Below, in pieces: positions 29,490 to 39,583 of a stretch of 64,000 nt of DNA (position 1 is its first letter; each line of letters starts with the position of its first letter). The translations under genes were made by a program, and so were the position numbers. The stretch is from Thiohalocapsa sp963695445. Lineage in GTDB: Bacteria; Pseudomonadota; Gammaproteobacteria; Chromatiales; Chromatiaceae. The stretch spans positions 48,371-112,370 of the forward strand of contig CAVOGV010000047.1 in the NCBI GenBank assembly GCA_963695445.1, in the 5' to 3' direction. The notes beneath the pieces are model-generated. The model saw only the letters and a program-made list of their open reading frames with translations, searched no databases and was not told where the DNA came from.

Positions 29490-30917
29490 TTACTCTGGGC
29501 TCTCGCCGAGGGTCTGATAGTACTGCTTGATATCTTCGCTGATGGTGGCGGTGATCTGGTAGAAGACCTCGTGTGAGATGACCACCGGTTGGCCTTCCAC
29601 CGGATCGACGTGGGCACAGGTCTCTGCCATGAGGCGATAGAGATAGTTGAGGACAAAGCGCGGTTGGCGCAATTTGTCGAGGGCGCCGAGGATCTCGCGC
29701 TGCGGGATGACCGAATCGAACAGGCTGTCGAGCGGGTAGGGTTGGCTGGGATCGGCCCGGCAGATGCGCAGGCGACCCGACATCATATCGAAGAGCTGCT
29801 TGTCGCCCCAACGGAACGGATAGATGATTTTCTGCTTGTCGAAGCGCGCCTCGTTGGCCTTCTCGGAGCCGGCCTTACGCACGGCCTCATAGAGCTGGCG
29901 TGGCAGCAGCATCTTGAAGCTGAGATTCGGATGCAGCTGCAAGATGCGATTGTTCCAGAGCGGCCAGACGAAGTCCTCCATTCGTTCGCGATCGCCATTG
30001 ATCAACGACGGCTCGTCGACCTTATCCATCACGACGACGATCTGCTGATAGCCCAGGTTCAGGACCACGTCGATGAACTTGGTGACGAACAGCCGACGCA
30101 CATCGTCATCATCGCGCCAACCCCCACGCTTGACATCCTGATCCTTGAGATACCCCTGCGGGATCACCCGCAGCGCCCGCTCGACATCGCGTGAGGCCCG
30201 GTCGCGGACTAGGATCTCTCGCTCCGCGGAGCGCGCGACGCCGCGATAGAAGGCGCCTCGGACGAGCGGCACGGCGCCCAGTGTCGTGAGTCCAACCGTG
30301 GCGCCCTTGATGCCGCTGAGGAACCCTCCAACCAGCCCGAGCGGTAGCAACCGCTTGGCCAGCGAGGCCATGATGCGGTTGTACCGGTCCGGCGGTCCAC
30401 TGACGTAGAAGGCCATCAACATCATCAGGTCGTGACGCTGATATTGCTCTAGACGCTCCAACGGCAGATCAGTGCTCTTCATGTCAGCAAGCAGGGCTTC
30501 CATGCCGGCGACCAGGATCGCATCCAGATGCTGAGCGAGACCGAAGTCCTTCAACGTGACCGCCGACTCGCGGCGCCGATCCTGTCCGCTCTTGCGCTTG
30601 AAGGCCTCGAGGACGCCGTTGAAGTCGTCATAGTGCAGCAACAGGATGCGGTCCTGATGCTGTCTATTGAAATGCTCGATATTCTTCTCCAACGCCAGAC
30701 GCAGCGCCGATTTGCCACTGCCTTTGACGCCGAAGATCATCGAGGTGCCGCGCCCCGGCGGGTCACCAAAGAATTTATCCCAGGCCTGATGATTGAATGT
30801 GTAGTCCGACTCGTTGACAAGATCCTCAAATACCTTGTCGTTCTGCGCCTCTTCCTCGATGAAGGGGTTGCGCACCAGGCCATGAGACTGTAGGAATTGC
30901 GCCATCGCAATAGACAT
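29490..30917 (-). CDS. P-loop ATPase of unknown function
   Basis: 475 residues. Walker A is GVKGSGKSAL (63-72) and Walker B is the hydrophobic stretch ending IVVVMDKVDEP near residue 300. Around residue 190 a hydrophobic stretch (LLPLGLVGGFLSGIKGATVG) could be a membrane hairpin, as in KAP-like or similar membrane-associated NTPases. The C-terminal region (LDKLRQPRFVLNYLYRLMAE) is helical. It resembles conserved hypothetical ATPases of the Sll1717 type, but I cannot name a substrate. A small membrane protein is encoded 175 bases upstream on the same strand. Confidence 0.75.
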   Translation of the reverse strand: MSIAMAQFLQSHGLVRNPFIEEEAQNDKVFEDLVNESDYTFNHQAWDKFFGDPPGRGTSMIFGVKGSGKSALRLALEKNIEHFNRQHQDRILLLHYDDFNGVLEAFKRKSGQDRRRESAVTLKDFGLAQHLDAILVAGMEALLADMKSTDLPLERLEQYQRHDLMMLMAFYVSGPPDRYNRIMASLAKRLLPLGLVGGFLSGIKGATVGLTTLGAVPLVRGAFYRGVARSAEREILVRDRASRDVERALRVIPQGYLKDQDVKRGGWRDDDDVRRLFVTKFIDVVLNLGYQQIVVVMDKVDEPSLINGDRERMEDFVWPLWNNRILQLHPNLSFKMLLPRQLYEAVRKAGSEKANEARFDKQKIIYPFRWGDKQLFDMMSGRLRICRADPSQPYPLDSLFDSVIPQREILGALDKLRQPRFVLNYLYRLMAETCAHVDPVEGQPVVISHEVFYQITATISEDIKQYYQTLGESPE

Positions 30918-31092
30918 AGTCGGAAATACCTTTTCTTCGACGAATAGCGGTCAGTCAATCAATAGCAATGCAATTCCGGACGTCGCGGATGCAACGCATC
31001 AGATGGGACTCAAGTTCTGGGGTGGGGAGTCCAGCCCGCAGGGCCCGCCACTGAGGGGTAGATGCGATGGGTAGACGCAATCCCCGCGCGAA

Positions 31093-31368
31093 TCAAAGCT
31101 TCGGTGAGTGCTCGATCACGATGAACACCAGGAATCCGAGCGAACCGATCGACATCAGCACACGAGGGACGAGGGAGGGTTCAGCATAACTCTCCAGCCG
31201 GCGCTTGACGCCGCATATGAAGCCACCCTCTGGCGCCTTGCGGAGCTGGCAGACGCGGAGCGCGAGTCGCGACAGCAACCGACGCAAGAGATCAAAGGTG
31301 GAGTATAAAAAGATGGCCACCGCAAGCAGTGTCGCGGCCGCGACCAACCAATTTTCAAAATTGCCCAT
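31093..31368 (-). CDS. Small two-helix membrane protein
   Basis: 91 residues: an N-terminal helix (WLVAAATLLAVAIFLYSTFD), an Arg-rich middle (LLRRLLSRLALRVCQLRK), and a C-terminal helix (VLMSIGSLGFLVFIVIEHS). Not recognised. Same strand as the ATPase gene downstream, so the two may be co-transcribed. Confidence 0.5.
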   Translation of the reverse strand: MGNFENWLVAAATLLAVAIFLYSTFDLLRRLLSRLALRVCQLRKAPEGGFICGVKRRLESYAEPSLVPRVLMSIGSLGFLVFIVIEHSPKL

Positions 31369-31429
31369 AGTCAGGATTTGAGTCCAATAGCGTTGATGGG
31401 GTAGCCATGGCCGCCCTGGATCGTTTGAT

Positions 31430-31700
31430 GTCTATCACTCGGCAATGGCCCGCGGGCGGCGAGGATGGAAATGGCAGCAAGCCCGGGGAGTGCCGCGGGC
31501 GAAGGCTGTCACCTTGTAGTCGGATGATCGGGCGCCGCTCGGCCTTGTCCATCATCGGCACCGCCGCGATCAGAGTCTTGGTGTGGGGGTTGTGCGGTGA
31601 ATGCAGCAACTCGGCCGCCGTGCTCTGCTCGGTTATCGGTCAATGATACAGCACCGGTGCATCGTGGGCGAGATAAGCGACCAACGAATTGAGTCAGTCA
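31430..31700 (-). pseudogene. Remnant of an oligopeptide/nickel-type ABC transporter ATPase C-terminus
   Basis: The reverse strand reads APVLYH, a stop, then PITEQSTAAELLHSPHNPHT and KTLIAAVP, followed by RPIIRLQGD. This matches the end of DppD/OppD-type ATPases (VLYxGRIxExG, AELL, HPYT.ALIAAVP, oligo_HPY tail). Only about 80 codons remain, with an in-frame stop and no Walker motifs nearby, so it is a decayed fragment. No transporter partners are left around it. Confidence 0.55.
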
Positions 31701-31867
31701 CCGGCACGCGCACACTGAGCCTGGGTGTTCCCGACCAGAAGTCCGGCGCCATCCGCGGGCACACAAGGCGTACGCCTGGTAAGAGGTCCGCGTACAATGC
31801 AGCTCCCGTCAAGCGAGCGATGATCGTCACACGCAGTCATCTTTCAAAAACTAAGGTGTCCATCTCC

Positions 31868-32299
31868 ATGCGCCAGCTCAAGCTCTACCTCGCTCTCGTG
31901 CCCCTGTTCTTCCTCGTCGACATGCTCTGGCTCGGCGTCATCGCCGTGGACTTCTACCAGGCGCAGATCGGTCACTTGCTGAGCCCGCGGGTGGATTGGG
32001 TGGCGGCGGTGGCCTTCTACCTCTTGTTCATCGGCGGCATTCAGTACTTCGGCGTGCGGCCCGGGCTCGCGTCCGGACGCATCGGCGATGCGGCCTTCAA
32101 CGGCGGACTGTTCGGGTTCTTCACTTACCTGACCTACGAGCTAACGAACCGGGCGACGCTTCCGGCCTGGCCCCTGACGATGGTGTTCGCGGATACGGCT
32201 TGGGGGGTGCTGCTGTGCTCCGTGGTGGCGAGCATCGGCTGTTGGATCGGGCTGCGGATGGGGATGGGGGGCGCGGCAGAGCGGGTCCAGCAGCGCTGA
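31868..32299 (+). CDS. DUF2177 family membrane protein
   Basis: 143 residues, four hydrophobic helices. Family motifs: YLALVPLFFLVDMLWLGVIA, FYQAQIGHLL, AAFNGGLFGFFTYLTYELTN and PLTMVFADTAWGVLLCSVVA. Start ATG at 31868 is chosen because an upstream in-frame extension lacks family character. Function unknown. Convergent with the truncated metallo-beta-lactamase-like gene. Confidence 0.82.
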   Translation: MRQLKLYLALVPLFFLVDMLWLGVIAVDFYQAQIGHLLSPRVDWVAAVAFYLLFIGGIQYFGVRPGLASGRIGDAAFNGGLFGFFTYLTYELTNRATLPAWPLTMVFADTAWGVLLCSVVASIGCWIGLRMGMGGAAERVQQR

Positions 32300-32305
32300 C
32301 ACCGC

Positions 32306-32626
32306 TCAGCACCCGCTCACACAGTTCCCGTCCCTGTCGAAGTCCATGGTGCGGCCACTCAGTGGCAGATGGCTCACCAGCACCACGTCGATCCGGCCGA
32401 GACGCGGGTCCTCCGGGCCGGCGACCGTGCGGCCGGCGTCGTAGAGGAGTCGGGTGCCATCGGGGTCTTCCGGGATCAGCGCCCGGTCGAAGCGGCAAAG
32501 CTCGCTGTCGTGGCTGCCCAGAGGGGTGATCTTCACGGTGTCGGCGATGGCTGGAAGCGCTGCCGCAGCCAGCACGCACAGTGCGAGCGCGGCCCGTGCA
32601 AAGGCAAAGGGTTGCTTCGGATGCAT
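32306..32626 (-). CDS. Truncated metallo-beta-lactamase-fold protein with signal peptide
   Basis: A signal peptide (FARAALALCVLAAAALPAIA) is followed by VKITPLGSHDSELCRFDRAL, EDPDGTRLLYDAGRTVAG and DVVLVSHLP, after which the frame ends within about 20 residues. In full-length relatives VLVSH is the start of the metal-binding HxHxDH motif and some 200 residues follow. Here everything from the second His on is gone, so the product cannot bind the usual metals. It sits 27 bases downstream of the YdjM-like gene. Probably a pseudogene, although the reading frame is clean. Confidence 0.6.
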   Translation of the reverse strand: MHPKQPFAFARAALALCVLAAAALPAIADTVKITPLGSHDSELCRFDRALIPEDPDGTRLLYDAGRTVAGPEDPRLGRIDVVLVSHLPLSGRTMDFDRDGNCVSGC

Positions 32627-32652
32627 GGTCGTTCTTCGTTCCTGTTTGTGAT

Positions 32653-33636
32653 CTAGATCCGTTCCCACAGCGCGCGCAGCCGGCGGACATCCTGCTCGGT
32701 GCGGACGCGCTCGGGAGCGATGGGTTTCGGGTGCGGATTGCGCATCTCGGCCACGCGAAAGGCGAACACATAATCCGGGTCCAGGCCCATGCGCAGATCG
32801 CCGATGACGACACCCTGGTCGTCCTGCACGACCCGGTAGAGCCCCCTGGTGAACCATTGCAGGCGTTGCACGGCGGGTGACCCGTCGATGCCCGCCAGTA
32901 GCTCGGGCCGGTGGTCGTAGTGCGTCAGGGTCAACCCCTTCTCCGGGCTGGCCAGGGACCAGAGGCCCTCGAAATAGCGCTCGCCGTTCACGCCCACCAC
33001 CCGCCAAAGCAGGGTGTTGAAGGGCGTGGGCTGGGTCTGCAGGTGCTCGTAGGGCACCCCCTCCTGGGCCAGGATGTCGCGCACCCGATGGTCGACGTAG
33101 AGCTTGGCGCCCGCACTCCAGGCGAGATAGAGGCTGCTCAAGGCCAGCCCCGCCAGGTTCCAGCGCCAGGCCCGCTCTGGACGGCGCCGCAGCAGCAGGG
33201 CGGCGAGCACGCCGGCGGCCAGCGGCAGGGTGTAGAGCGGGTCGATAATGAAGATGGTCGCCCAGCCCACCGGCGGCACGGGCAGTGGCCACAGGGCCTG
33301 GGTGCCATAGACGGTGAAGCAGTCGAGTAAGACATGGGTGCCGAACACCATCAGCACCAGACGGTACCAGCCGCGTCGATGCTCCGAGGAGCCGGGGTGC
33401 AGCTTCAGGATCAGCCACACGACCACGGGCGTGACGGCGGCGAGGACGAAGAGCGAGTGACTCGGCCCCCGGTGCCAGGTAAAGGCGCTCACCGGATCGG
33501 CGAAAGGGTAGAGCACGTCCAGGTCCGGCAAGGTACCCAGAATTGCACCCCACAGGGGCGCCTTGGCACCGACGCGCGGACCAAGCGTCGCCTCGCCAAC
33601 CGCGGCACCGAGAAGGGCTTGTGTGACTGAATCCAT
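32653..33636 (-). CDS. Membrane-bound metal-dependent hydrolase (YdjM/DUF457-like)
   Basis: 327 residues. The N-terminal membrane domain has the family's His/Asp pattern: MDSVTQALLGAAVGEATLG, GAILGTLPDLDVL, HRGPSHSLFV and GTHVLLDCFTVYGTQ. The C-terminal half is a soluble domain with VNGERYFEGLWSL. Family members are predicted zinc hydrolases of the inner membrane; the substrate is unknown. Intact. Confidence 0.83.
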   Translation of the reverse strand: MDSVTQALLGAAVGEATLGPRVGAKAPLWGAILGTLPDLDVLYPFADPVSAFTWHRGPSHSLFVLAAVTPVVVWLILKLHPGSSEHRRGWYRLVLMVFGTHVLLDCFTVYGTQALWPLPVPPVGWATIFIIDPLYTLPLAAGVLAALLLRRRPERAWRWNLAGLALSSLYLAWSAGAKLYVDHRVRDILAQEGVPYEHLQTQPTPFNTLLWRVVGVNGERYFEGLWSLASPEKGLTLTHYDHRPELLAGIDGSPAVQRLQWFTRGLYRVVQDDQGVVIGDLRMGLDPDYVFAFRVAEMRNPHPKPIAPERVRTEQDVRRLRALWERI

Positions 33637-34165
33637 GCGGCAGTGGATGGTGCTAGGCGCGTGGGATTCAATACGGCCGACCGACGCCGTCTCGTCCGGC
33701 CTAGGCCCAGCGCAGGATCGAAGTGATCTTCATGCGTCCTTGACCTCTGCCCGCTCTGACGAAAGCGCCAGACGTTGCTTAGACCAGTGACTTGGTTAGC
33801 TCAGTTGCTTGGCTCGGTAAGGGCGCTTTCATCTCCGAGGCGAACTCGTCGACCGCTTGGTCGAGACGATTGATCTCCTCTTGCGTCGCAGCGTTCGCAA
33901 GGTCTGAAATCGACCAAGGACCGCAGCTGGACGAGGGTGTCGCGACTGTCGGTTCTCGACTCGTACCTGTCGCCTACAGCAGCGTTCCCAGCGACAGCAA
34001 TCGACACACTCCAGCCGCTGTTGTCTCAATGAGGAAGGTCCGCAGTCGAGCGGACAGCTGACACTCGCCACGTCTATGAGTAACATGTACGGCCCCTGGA
34101 ATTGCTGTCCCTGGGATTGCGCCTCTGCCCGCGGTTCAGCACGCTGAACCGCGGGCCAGGAGCCG
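33637..34165. other. Gap with a possible small gene remnant
   Basis: No intact gene recognised. On the minus strand two frames read RDTLVQLRSLVDF and then LANAATQEEINRLDQAVDEF, ASEMKAPLPSQATELTK, which look protein-like and may be one frameshifted short gene (about 33785-34000) that I cannot identify. The right end holds a perfect hairpin (34127-34156). Confidence 0.35.
34127..34156 (-). terminator. Perfect 14-bp-stem hairpin after the hydrogenase-linked operon
   Basis: GCCCGCGGTTCAGC and GCTGAACCGCGGGC are exact complements around AC. It lies ten bases beyond the stop of the secreted-protein gene, so it is probably the operon's terminator or mRNA end, although without a strong T-run. Related palindromes occur at 29381 and 27642. 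Confidence 0.6.
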
Positions 34166-36212
34166 TTAGCGGTCTCGACTCCTGCGATCCCGGCGGTCCT
34201 CGTCGCGGTCCTCTCGATCCCGATCCTCGTCGCGGTCCTCGCGATCACCGTCCTCGTCGCGATCCTCGCGATCACCGTCCTCGTCGCGATCGTCGCGATC
34301 ACCGTCCTCGTCGCGATCCTCGCGATCACCGTCCTCATCGCGGTCCTCGCGGTCGCCTTCTTCCTCCCGGTCCTCGCGGTCGCCGTCCTCGTCGCGATCC
34401 TCGCGATCACCGTCCTCGTCGCGATCCTCGCGATCACCGTCCTCATCGCGGTCCTCGCGGTCGCCTTCTTCGTCGCGGTCCTCGCGGTCGCCTTCTTCCT
34501 CGCGGTCCTCGCGGTCGCCGTCCTCGTCGCGGTCCTCGCGATCACCGTCCTCGTCGCGGTCCTCGCGGTCGCCGTCTTCGTCGTCCCGGTCCTCATCCTC
34601 ATCGCGGTCGTCATCGTCGTCGCCGCCGGTGTTGGCGGTTCGGACCCTGAGGCTAAGGGTTGCCGGGGGATCGCAGGGCAGACCCGCGCTGTCGGTCACC
34701 GTGAACGTGAGGGTGAAGTCGCCGGCGCGGTCGAAGCGCAGGTTGCCGGGATCTGCAACCGTCTGGTTCGGTGCGGCCCCGTCGAAATCCCAGGCGAAGG
34801 CCAGCGGCAGGTCGCCGTCCGTCTCGATGCCGGTGCCAGCGAAGTTCAGGCTGTCTCCGACCATGATGGTCTGGGCCTGGGTCGGCTGGTCGATGGTGCA
34901 GGTCGGTGCCTGGTTCGGTCCCTGGTTGTCGACGATGAACGCGGCGCTGAAGCCCTGTGTCTGGCCGGAATCCAACAGGATCTCGGCAAACATCGAGTGC
35001 CAGCCGTTGGCGAGCGTGCGGGTGTTGAACGGATTGCCGGTCCCGCTGGTGCTGCCGGCAAAGTCCCAAGGTGCCTCGGTGCTGATGCCGATCGGGTCAT
35101 TGTCGAGGGACCAGCTAACCTGCACGATCTCAGGGCGGGTATCGAGAAAGACGAAGATCGAACCGCGGACAGTCACCCCTTCCAGTGGCTGCGGATCATC
35201 CCGCGCCGGTCCTTCGCCGATCAGCAAACCGATGCCGGGGGGCGCCAGGAGTTCGCCGACGCAATCCTCGCCGCTGCACTCGGCGTCGGTGCCGTCCAGA
35301 TAGAAGTCGCAGTCGTTGTCGATGCCGTCGCTGCAGAGTTCGACGGCGCCTGGGTTGACGGCGGCATCGGTGTCGTCGCAATCGATCGGACCACAACTGC
35401 CACCCTCGGGGCTAAACAGGTCGCCGTCGCTGTCCAGGCAGCCGATGCAGCCGACGGCAAGTGAGTCGGCGGTGTCGATGAGGCCGTTGCAGTTGTTGTC
35501 GATGCCGTCGCCGCAGTCCTCGATAGCCGCCGGGTTGATCGCGGCATCGGTATCGTCGCAGTCGATCGGCGCGCAGCCAGCGCCACCGACCAGATAGCCG
35601 TCGCCGTCGGCGTCGGTGCAGGATGTGGCCGCGGTCACCGTGATCTGACGGGTCGCTGGGGTCGGGTCGGACAACTGCCCGTCGGAGACCGTTAAGGTGA
35701 CGACGTAGCTGCCGGCGTTGGGGAAGCTGACCAGGTGCGGACCAGGGCCGGTGGCGGTTGTGACGCCGAGGTTCCAGCTATAGCTCAGCGTGTCGCCGTC
35801 GGCGTCGGTGCCGGTACCCTTCGAAGCGCACCGTGCCGCCGACCGCAATCTGCTGATTGGACAACGGGGCGGTGATGCTGCCATTCGGTGCGCGATTCGG
35901 CGGCGCGCCGGTGCAGAAGTACTGATAGGTGTTGTTGCGGTACCAGTTCCAGGTGCCTGGTTGGGAGCCGCTGCCGGAGTTGCTCGTGTGGCAGAGCAGG
36001 CAGCCGTTGTCCTGATAGGGGGTGGAGCCGTCGTAGTTCAGGCAGTAGGAGTCGACGGGTGGGCCGTAGCTTCCAAAGGCCGACGCGGGGCGAGGCGCCA
36101 GGGTCAGCGCAAGACAGAGGAACGAGAAGATAACCAGACTCGGGGCGAACCTGGCGGCGCGCAGCGCTTGTCGCGTGCTGCTGCGTTGGATGTGTATGGT
36201 CGGTTGGTACAT
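34166..36212 (-). CDS. Secreted multidomain protein: one CxxCH heme motif, PKD-like domains, metal-binding repeats, Asp/Glu/Arg tail (frameshifted)
   Basis: The N-terminal part has a signal peptide (VIFSFLCLALTLAPRPASAF) and one heme-type motif, NGCLLCHTSNSG. After a shift at about 35817 (GAAGGGTACC, one G too many) a PKD-like domain follows (GDTLSYSWNLG, YVVTLTVSDG). Then come two or three repeats of the putative Ca-binding kind: DADGDGYLVGGAGCAPIDCD, DGIDNNCNGLID and DGIDNDCDFYLDG. A second PKD-like domain follows, and finally about 140 residues of REDRDEDGD nonapeptide repeats. It lies 62 bases downstream of the hydrogenase large subunit on the same strand. Function not known; secreted electron carrier or surface protein are possibilities. 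Confidence 0.72.
34185..34610. repeat. 27-base in-frame tandem repeats encoding the REDRDEDGD tail
   Basis: Roughly fifteen imperfect units of the type CCGTCCTCGTCGCGATCCTC run across this stretch, with variants changing one or two codons (EEGD, DDRD). The unit keeps the reading frame of the minus-strand gene. Length variation by slippage is likely. Confidence 0.75.
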
Positions 36213-36274
36213 GGTATTACCCCGCCTAAATTGTGTATACACGGGCGTGCTTCAGCACCGCCCAGGTCGGGCGC

Positions 36275-38000
<1,726 letters not shown>

Positions 38001-38121
38001 ACTTGTTCTCCGGAGATGTCACCGATGACCGTGCCTGCCGACAGACGACGGCGGCCGATCATCGGTTGAGGGCGTTGTTTGCCATGGCAGCAGCAGGCGT
38101 CAACCAGCGCAGCAGCAGGCG

Positions 38122-39138
38122 TCAATTGGTCGGCGGAAAGTCCGGATAGAAGGCGCTGCCGATGAAGCGTCCTCCCTCCGGTGCCAGTGACCTGTCCCAG
38201 AAGCCCGGTTCGGAACAGCCGAGACAGCCGTGTCCGGAGTGCATCGGGAAACTGGTGCCGCCGTTCCACTTCAGCGATGGGCAGGCGTTGTGCGTCTCGG
38301 GCCCCTTGCAGCCGAGTAGATACAGGCAATAGCCCCTGTGCGCGCCTTCGTCGTTGAAGTCCAAGGCGAACCGCCCGCGCTTGTAATGCTTTAGGCGAGA
38401 GCAGCGCTCATGCACGGTGTCGGCGTAATAGGCGGTCGGGCGCAGCAGCGAGTCCAGGTCCGGAGGCGCGCCGAAGGCCAGGAAATGGGCGATCACGCCG
38501 GAGATCGCGTTCGGTACCGGTGGGCAGCCGGGGACGTTCACCAAGGTACGCGACGGAACCAATCCGGCCGACATGAGCGCGTCGACGCCACTGGCGCCGC
38601 TCTGGTTGGGTTTCGCGGCGTGGATAGCCGTTGCGGCCGGTATCCCGCCAAAGGTCGCGCAAGTGCCGATGGCGATGACCAGCGCGGCGCCTTTGGCGGC
38701 ATGCTGGAGCATCTGCAGGTTGGTCTGGCCGGCGACGGTGGACCAGGCGGCCTGCTCTCCGGTCGGTATGGCACCATCGACGATCAGCACGTAGTTGCCG
38801 AAGTTCTCGGCGATCACGCGCTCACGCGCCTGCTCTGCCGCCTCGCCGCTGGCGGCCTGGAGCGTGTGGTGGTAGTCGAGGGACAGATGGTCGAGAATCA
38901 AAGATTCAATGGTGGGCGCGTCGGTGCGGGTCAGTGATTCCGTACAGCCGGTGCATTCCTGAAACGAGAGCCAGATCACACTCGGCCTTGGGGCCGTCGC
39001 CAGCTGTTCGGCCATGGCCCTGGCCGCCGTGGTCGGCAGCGCTAGCGCCGAGGCGGTAACGGCGCAGAAACGGAGAAAACTTCTCCGGCTGACACCGCGT
39101 TGGGTCAGAAAGTCGCTCAACAATTCTCGTTCTGTCAT
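38122..39138 (-). CDS. [NiFe] hydrogenase small subunit with Tat signal
   Basis: 338 residues from the ATG at 39138, which has GGGGAG eight bases upstream. The twin-arginine signal SRRSFLRF is at residues 17-24. Iron-sulfur ligands: ECTGCTESL (proximal), IGTCATFGG, GCPP, then HERCSRLKHY, YCLYLLGCKGPETHNACPSL and GHGCLGCSEPGFWD. The C-terminus ends in PDFPPTN without the hydrophobic anchor found in HupS/HyaA types, so the heterodimer is probably soluble in the periplasm. A ~21-base tandem duplication (AGCAGCAGGCGTCAA twice) surrounds the stop. It precedes the large subunit by 121 bases. Confidence 0.93.
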   Translation of the reverse strand: MTERELLSDFLTQRGVSRRSFLRFCAVTASALALPTTAARAMAEQLATAPRPSVIWLSFQECTGCTESLTRTDAPTIESLILDHLSLDYHHTLQAASGEAAEQARERVIAENFGNYVLIVDGAIPTGEQAAWSTVAGQTNLQMLQHAAKGAALVIAIGTCATFGGIPAATAIHAAKPNQSGASGVDALMSAGLVPSRTLVNVPGCPPVPNAISGVIAHFLAFGAPPDLDSLLRPTAYYADTVHERCSRLKHYKRGRFALDFNDEGAHRGYCLYLLGCKGPETHNACPSLKWNGGTSFPMHSGHGCLGCSEPGFWDRSLAPEGGRFIGSAFYPDFPPTN

Positions 39139-39583
39139 GGAAGGCACTCCCCGGTCGAAGCTTGTCGTCATGAGTCATTGCGCCTGTATCGCTGTTGTCG
39201 GCGCATCGCAATGGCAATGATCCGAAGACCTGCATCGGCGGGCTCCGCTTGGGTCCGGATGGGCATCGGTCGACGGAGGCCGCCACGGCTGAGCCTAGTA
39301 TCCGAATTCGATCGAAACTGTGATGTCCTTGCGGTTTCGCATGATCGGTGACTCAGAACCTTGAGCAGCGTCACGGAATTCAGCTTGCTCGGGTGCTGTT
39401 AGCCCCGTCCGCCTGGCGACGCGGCGGTGCGTCGCGTCGCTAGCAGAGTTGCGATGTCGGCGCTTGTCTGAATCCGGGGGTGGGTCTTGTACGGGGTCTC
39501 GGCGCGGAACGACCCAAAAAAAAGGGGCCGAGTGGCCCCTGTGTCATGCGGGGTTCGGCAAAGGCCGAACCGCGGTCTCGCCC
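39139..39583. other. Region between hydrogenase and flavocytochrome operons
   Basis: Contains the promoter side of the hydrogenase operon and the terminator of fccAB. No gene seen. No NifA/sigma-54 or HoxA-type site was recognised with confidence. Confidence 0.45.
39516..39540 (-). terminator. Rho-independent terminator of the fccAB operon
   Basis: On the minus strand AGGGGCCACTCGGCCCCT folds into a tight GC stem followed by eight T residues. It lies about 45 bases beyond the fccB stop. A second inverted repeat (GGTTCGGC/GCCGAACC, 39550-39572) lies just upstream of it. Confidence 0.9.

Noticed and set aside
34185..34610. Regular repeats that could suggest a CRISPR array
   Set aside because: The units are contiguous without unique spacers and keep one reading frame, encoding REDRDEDGD repeats. 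No cas genes in the window.
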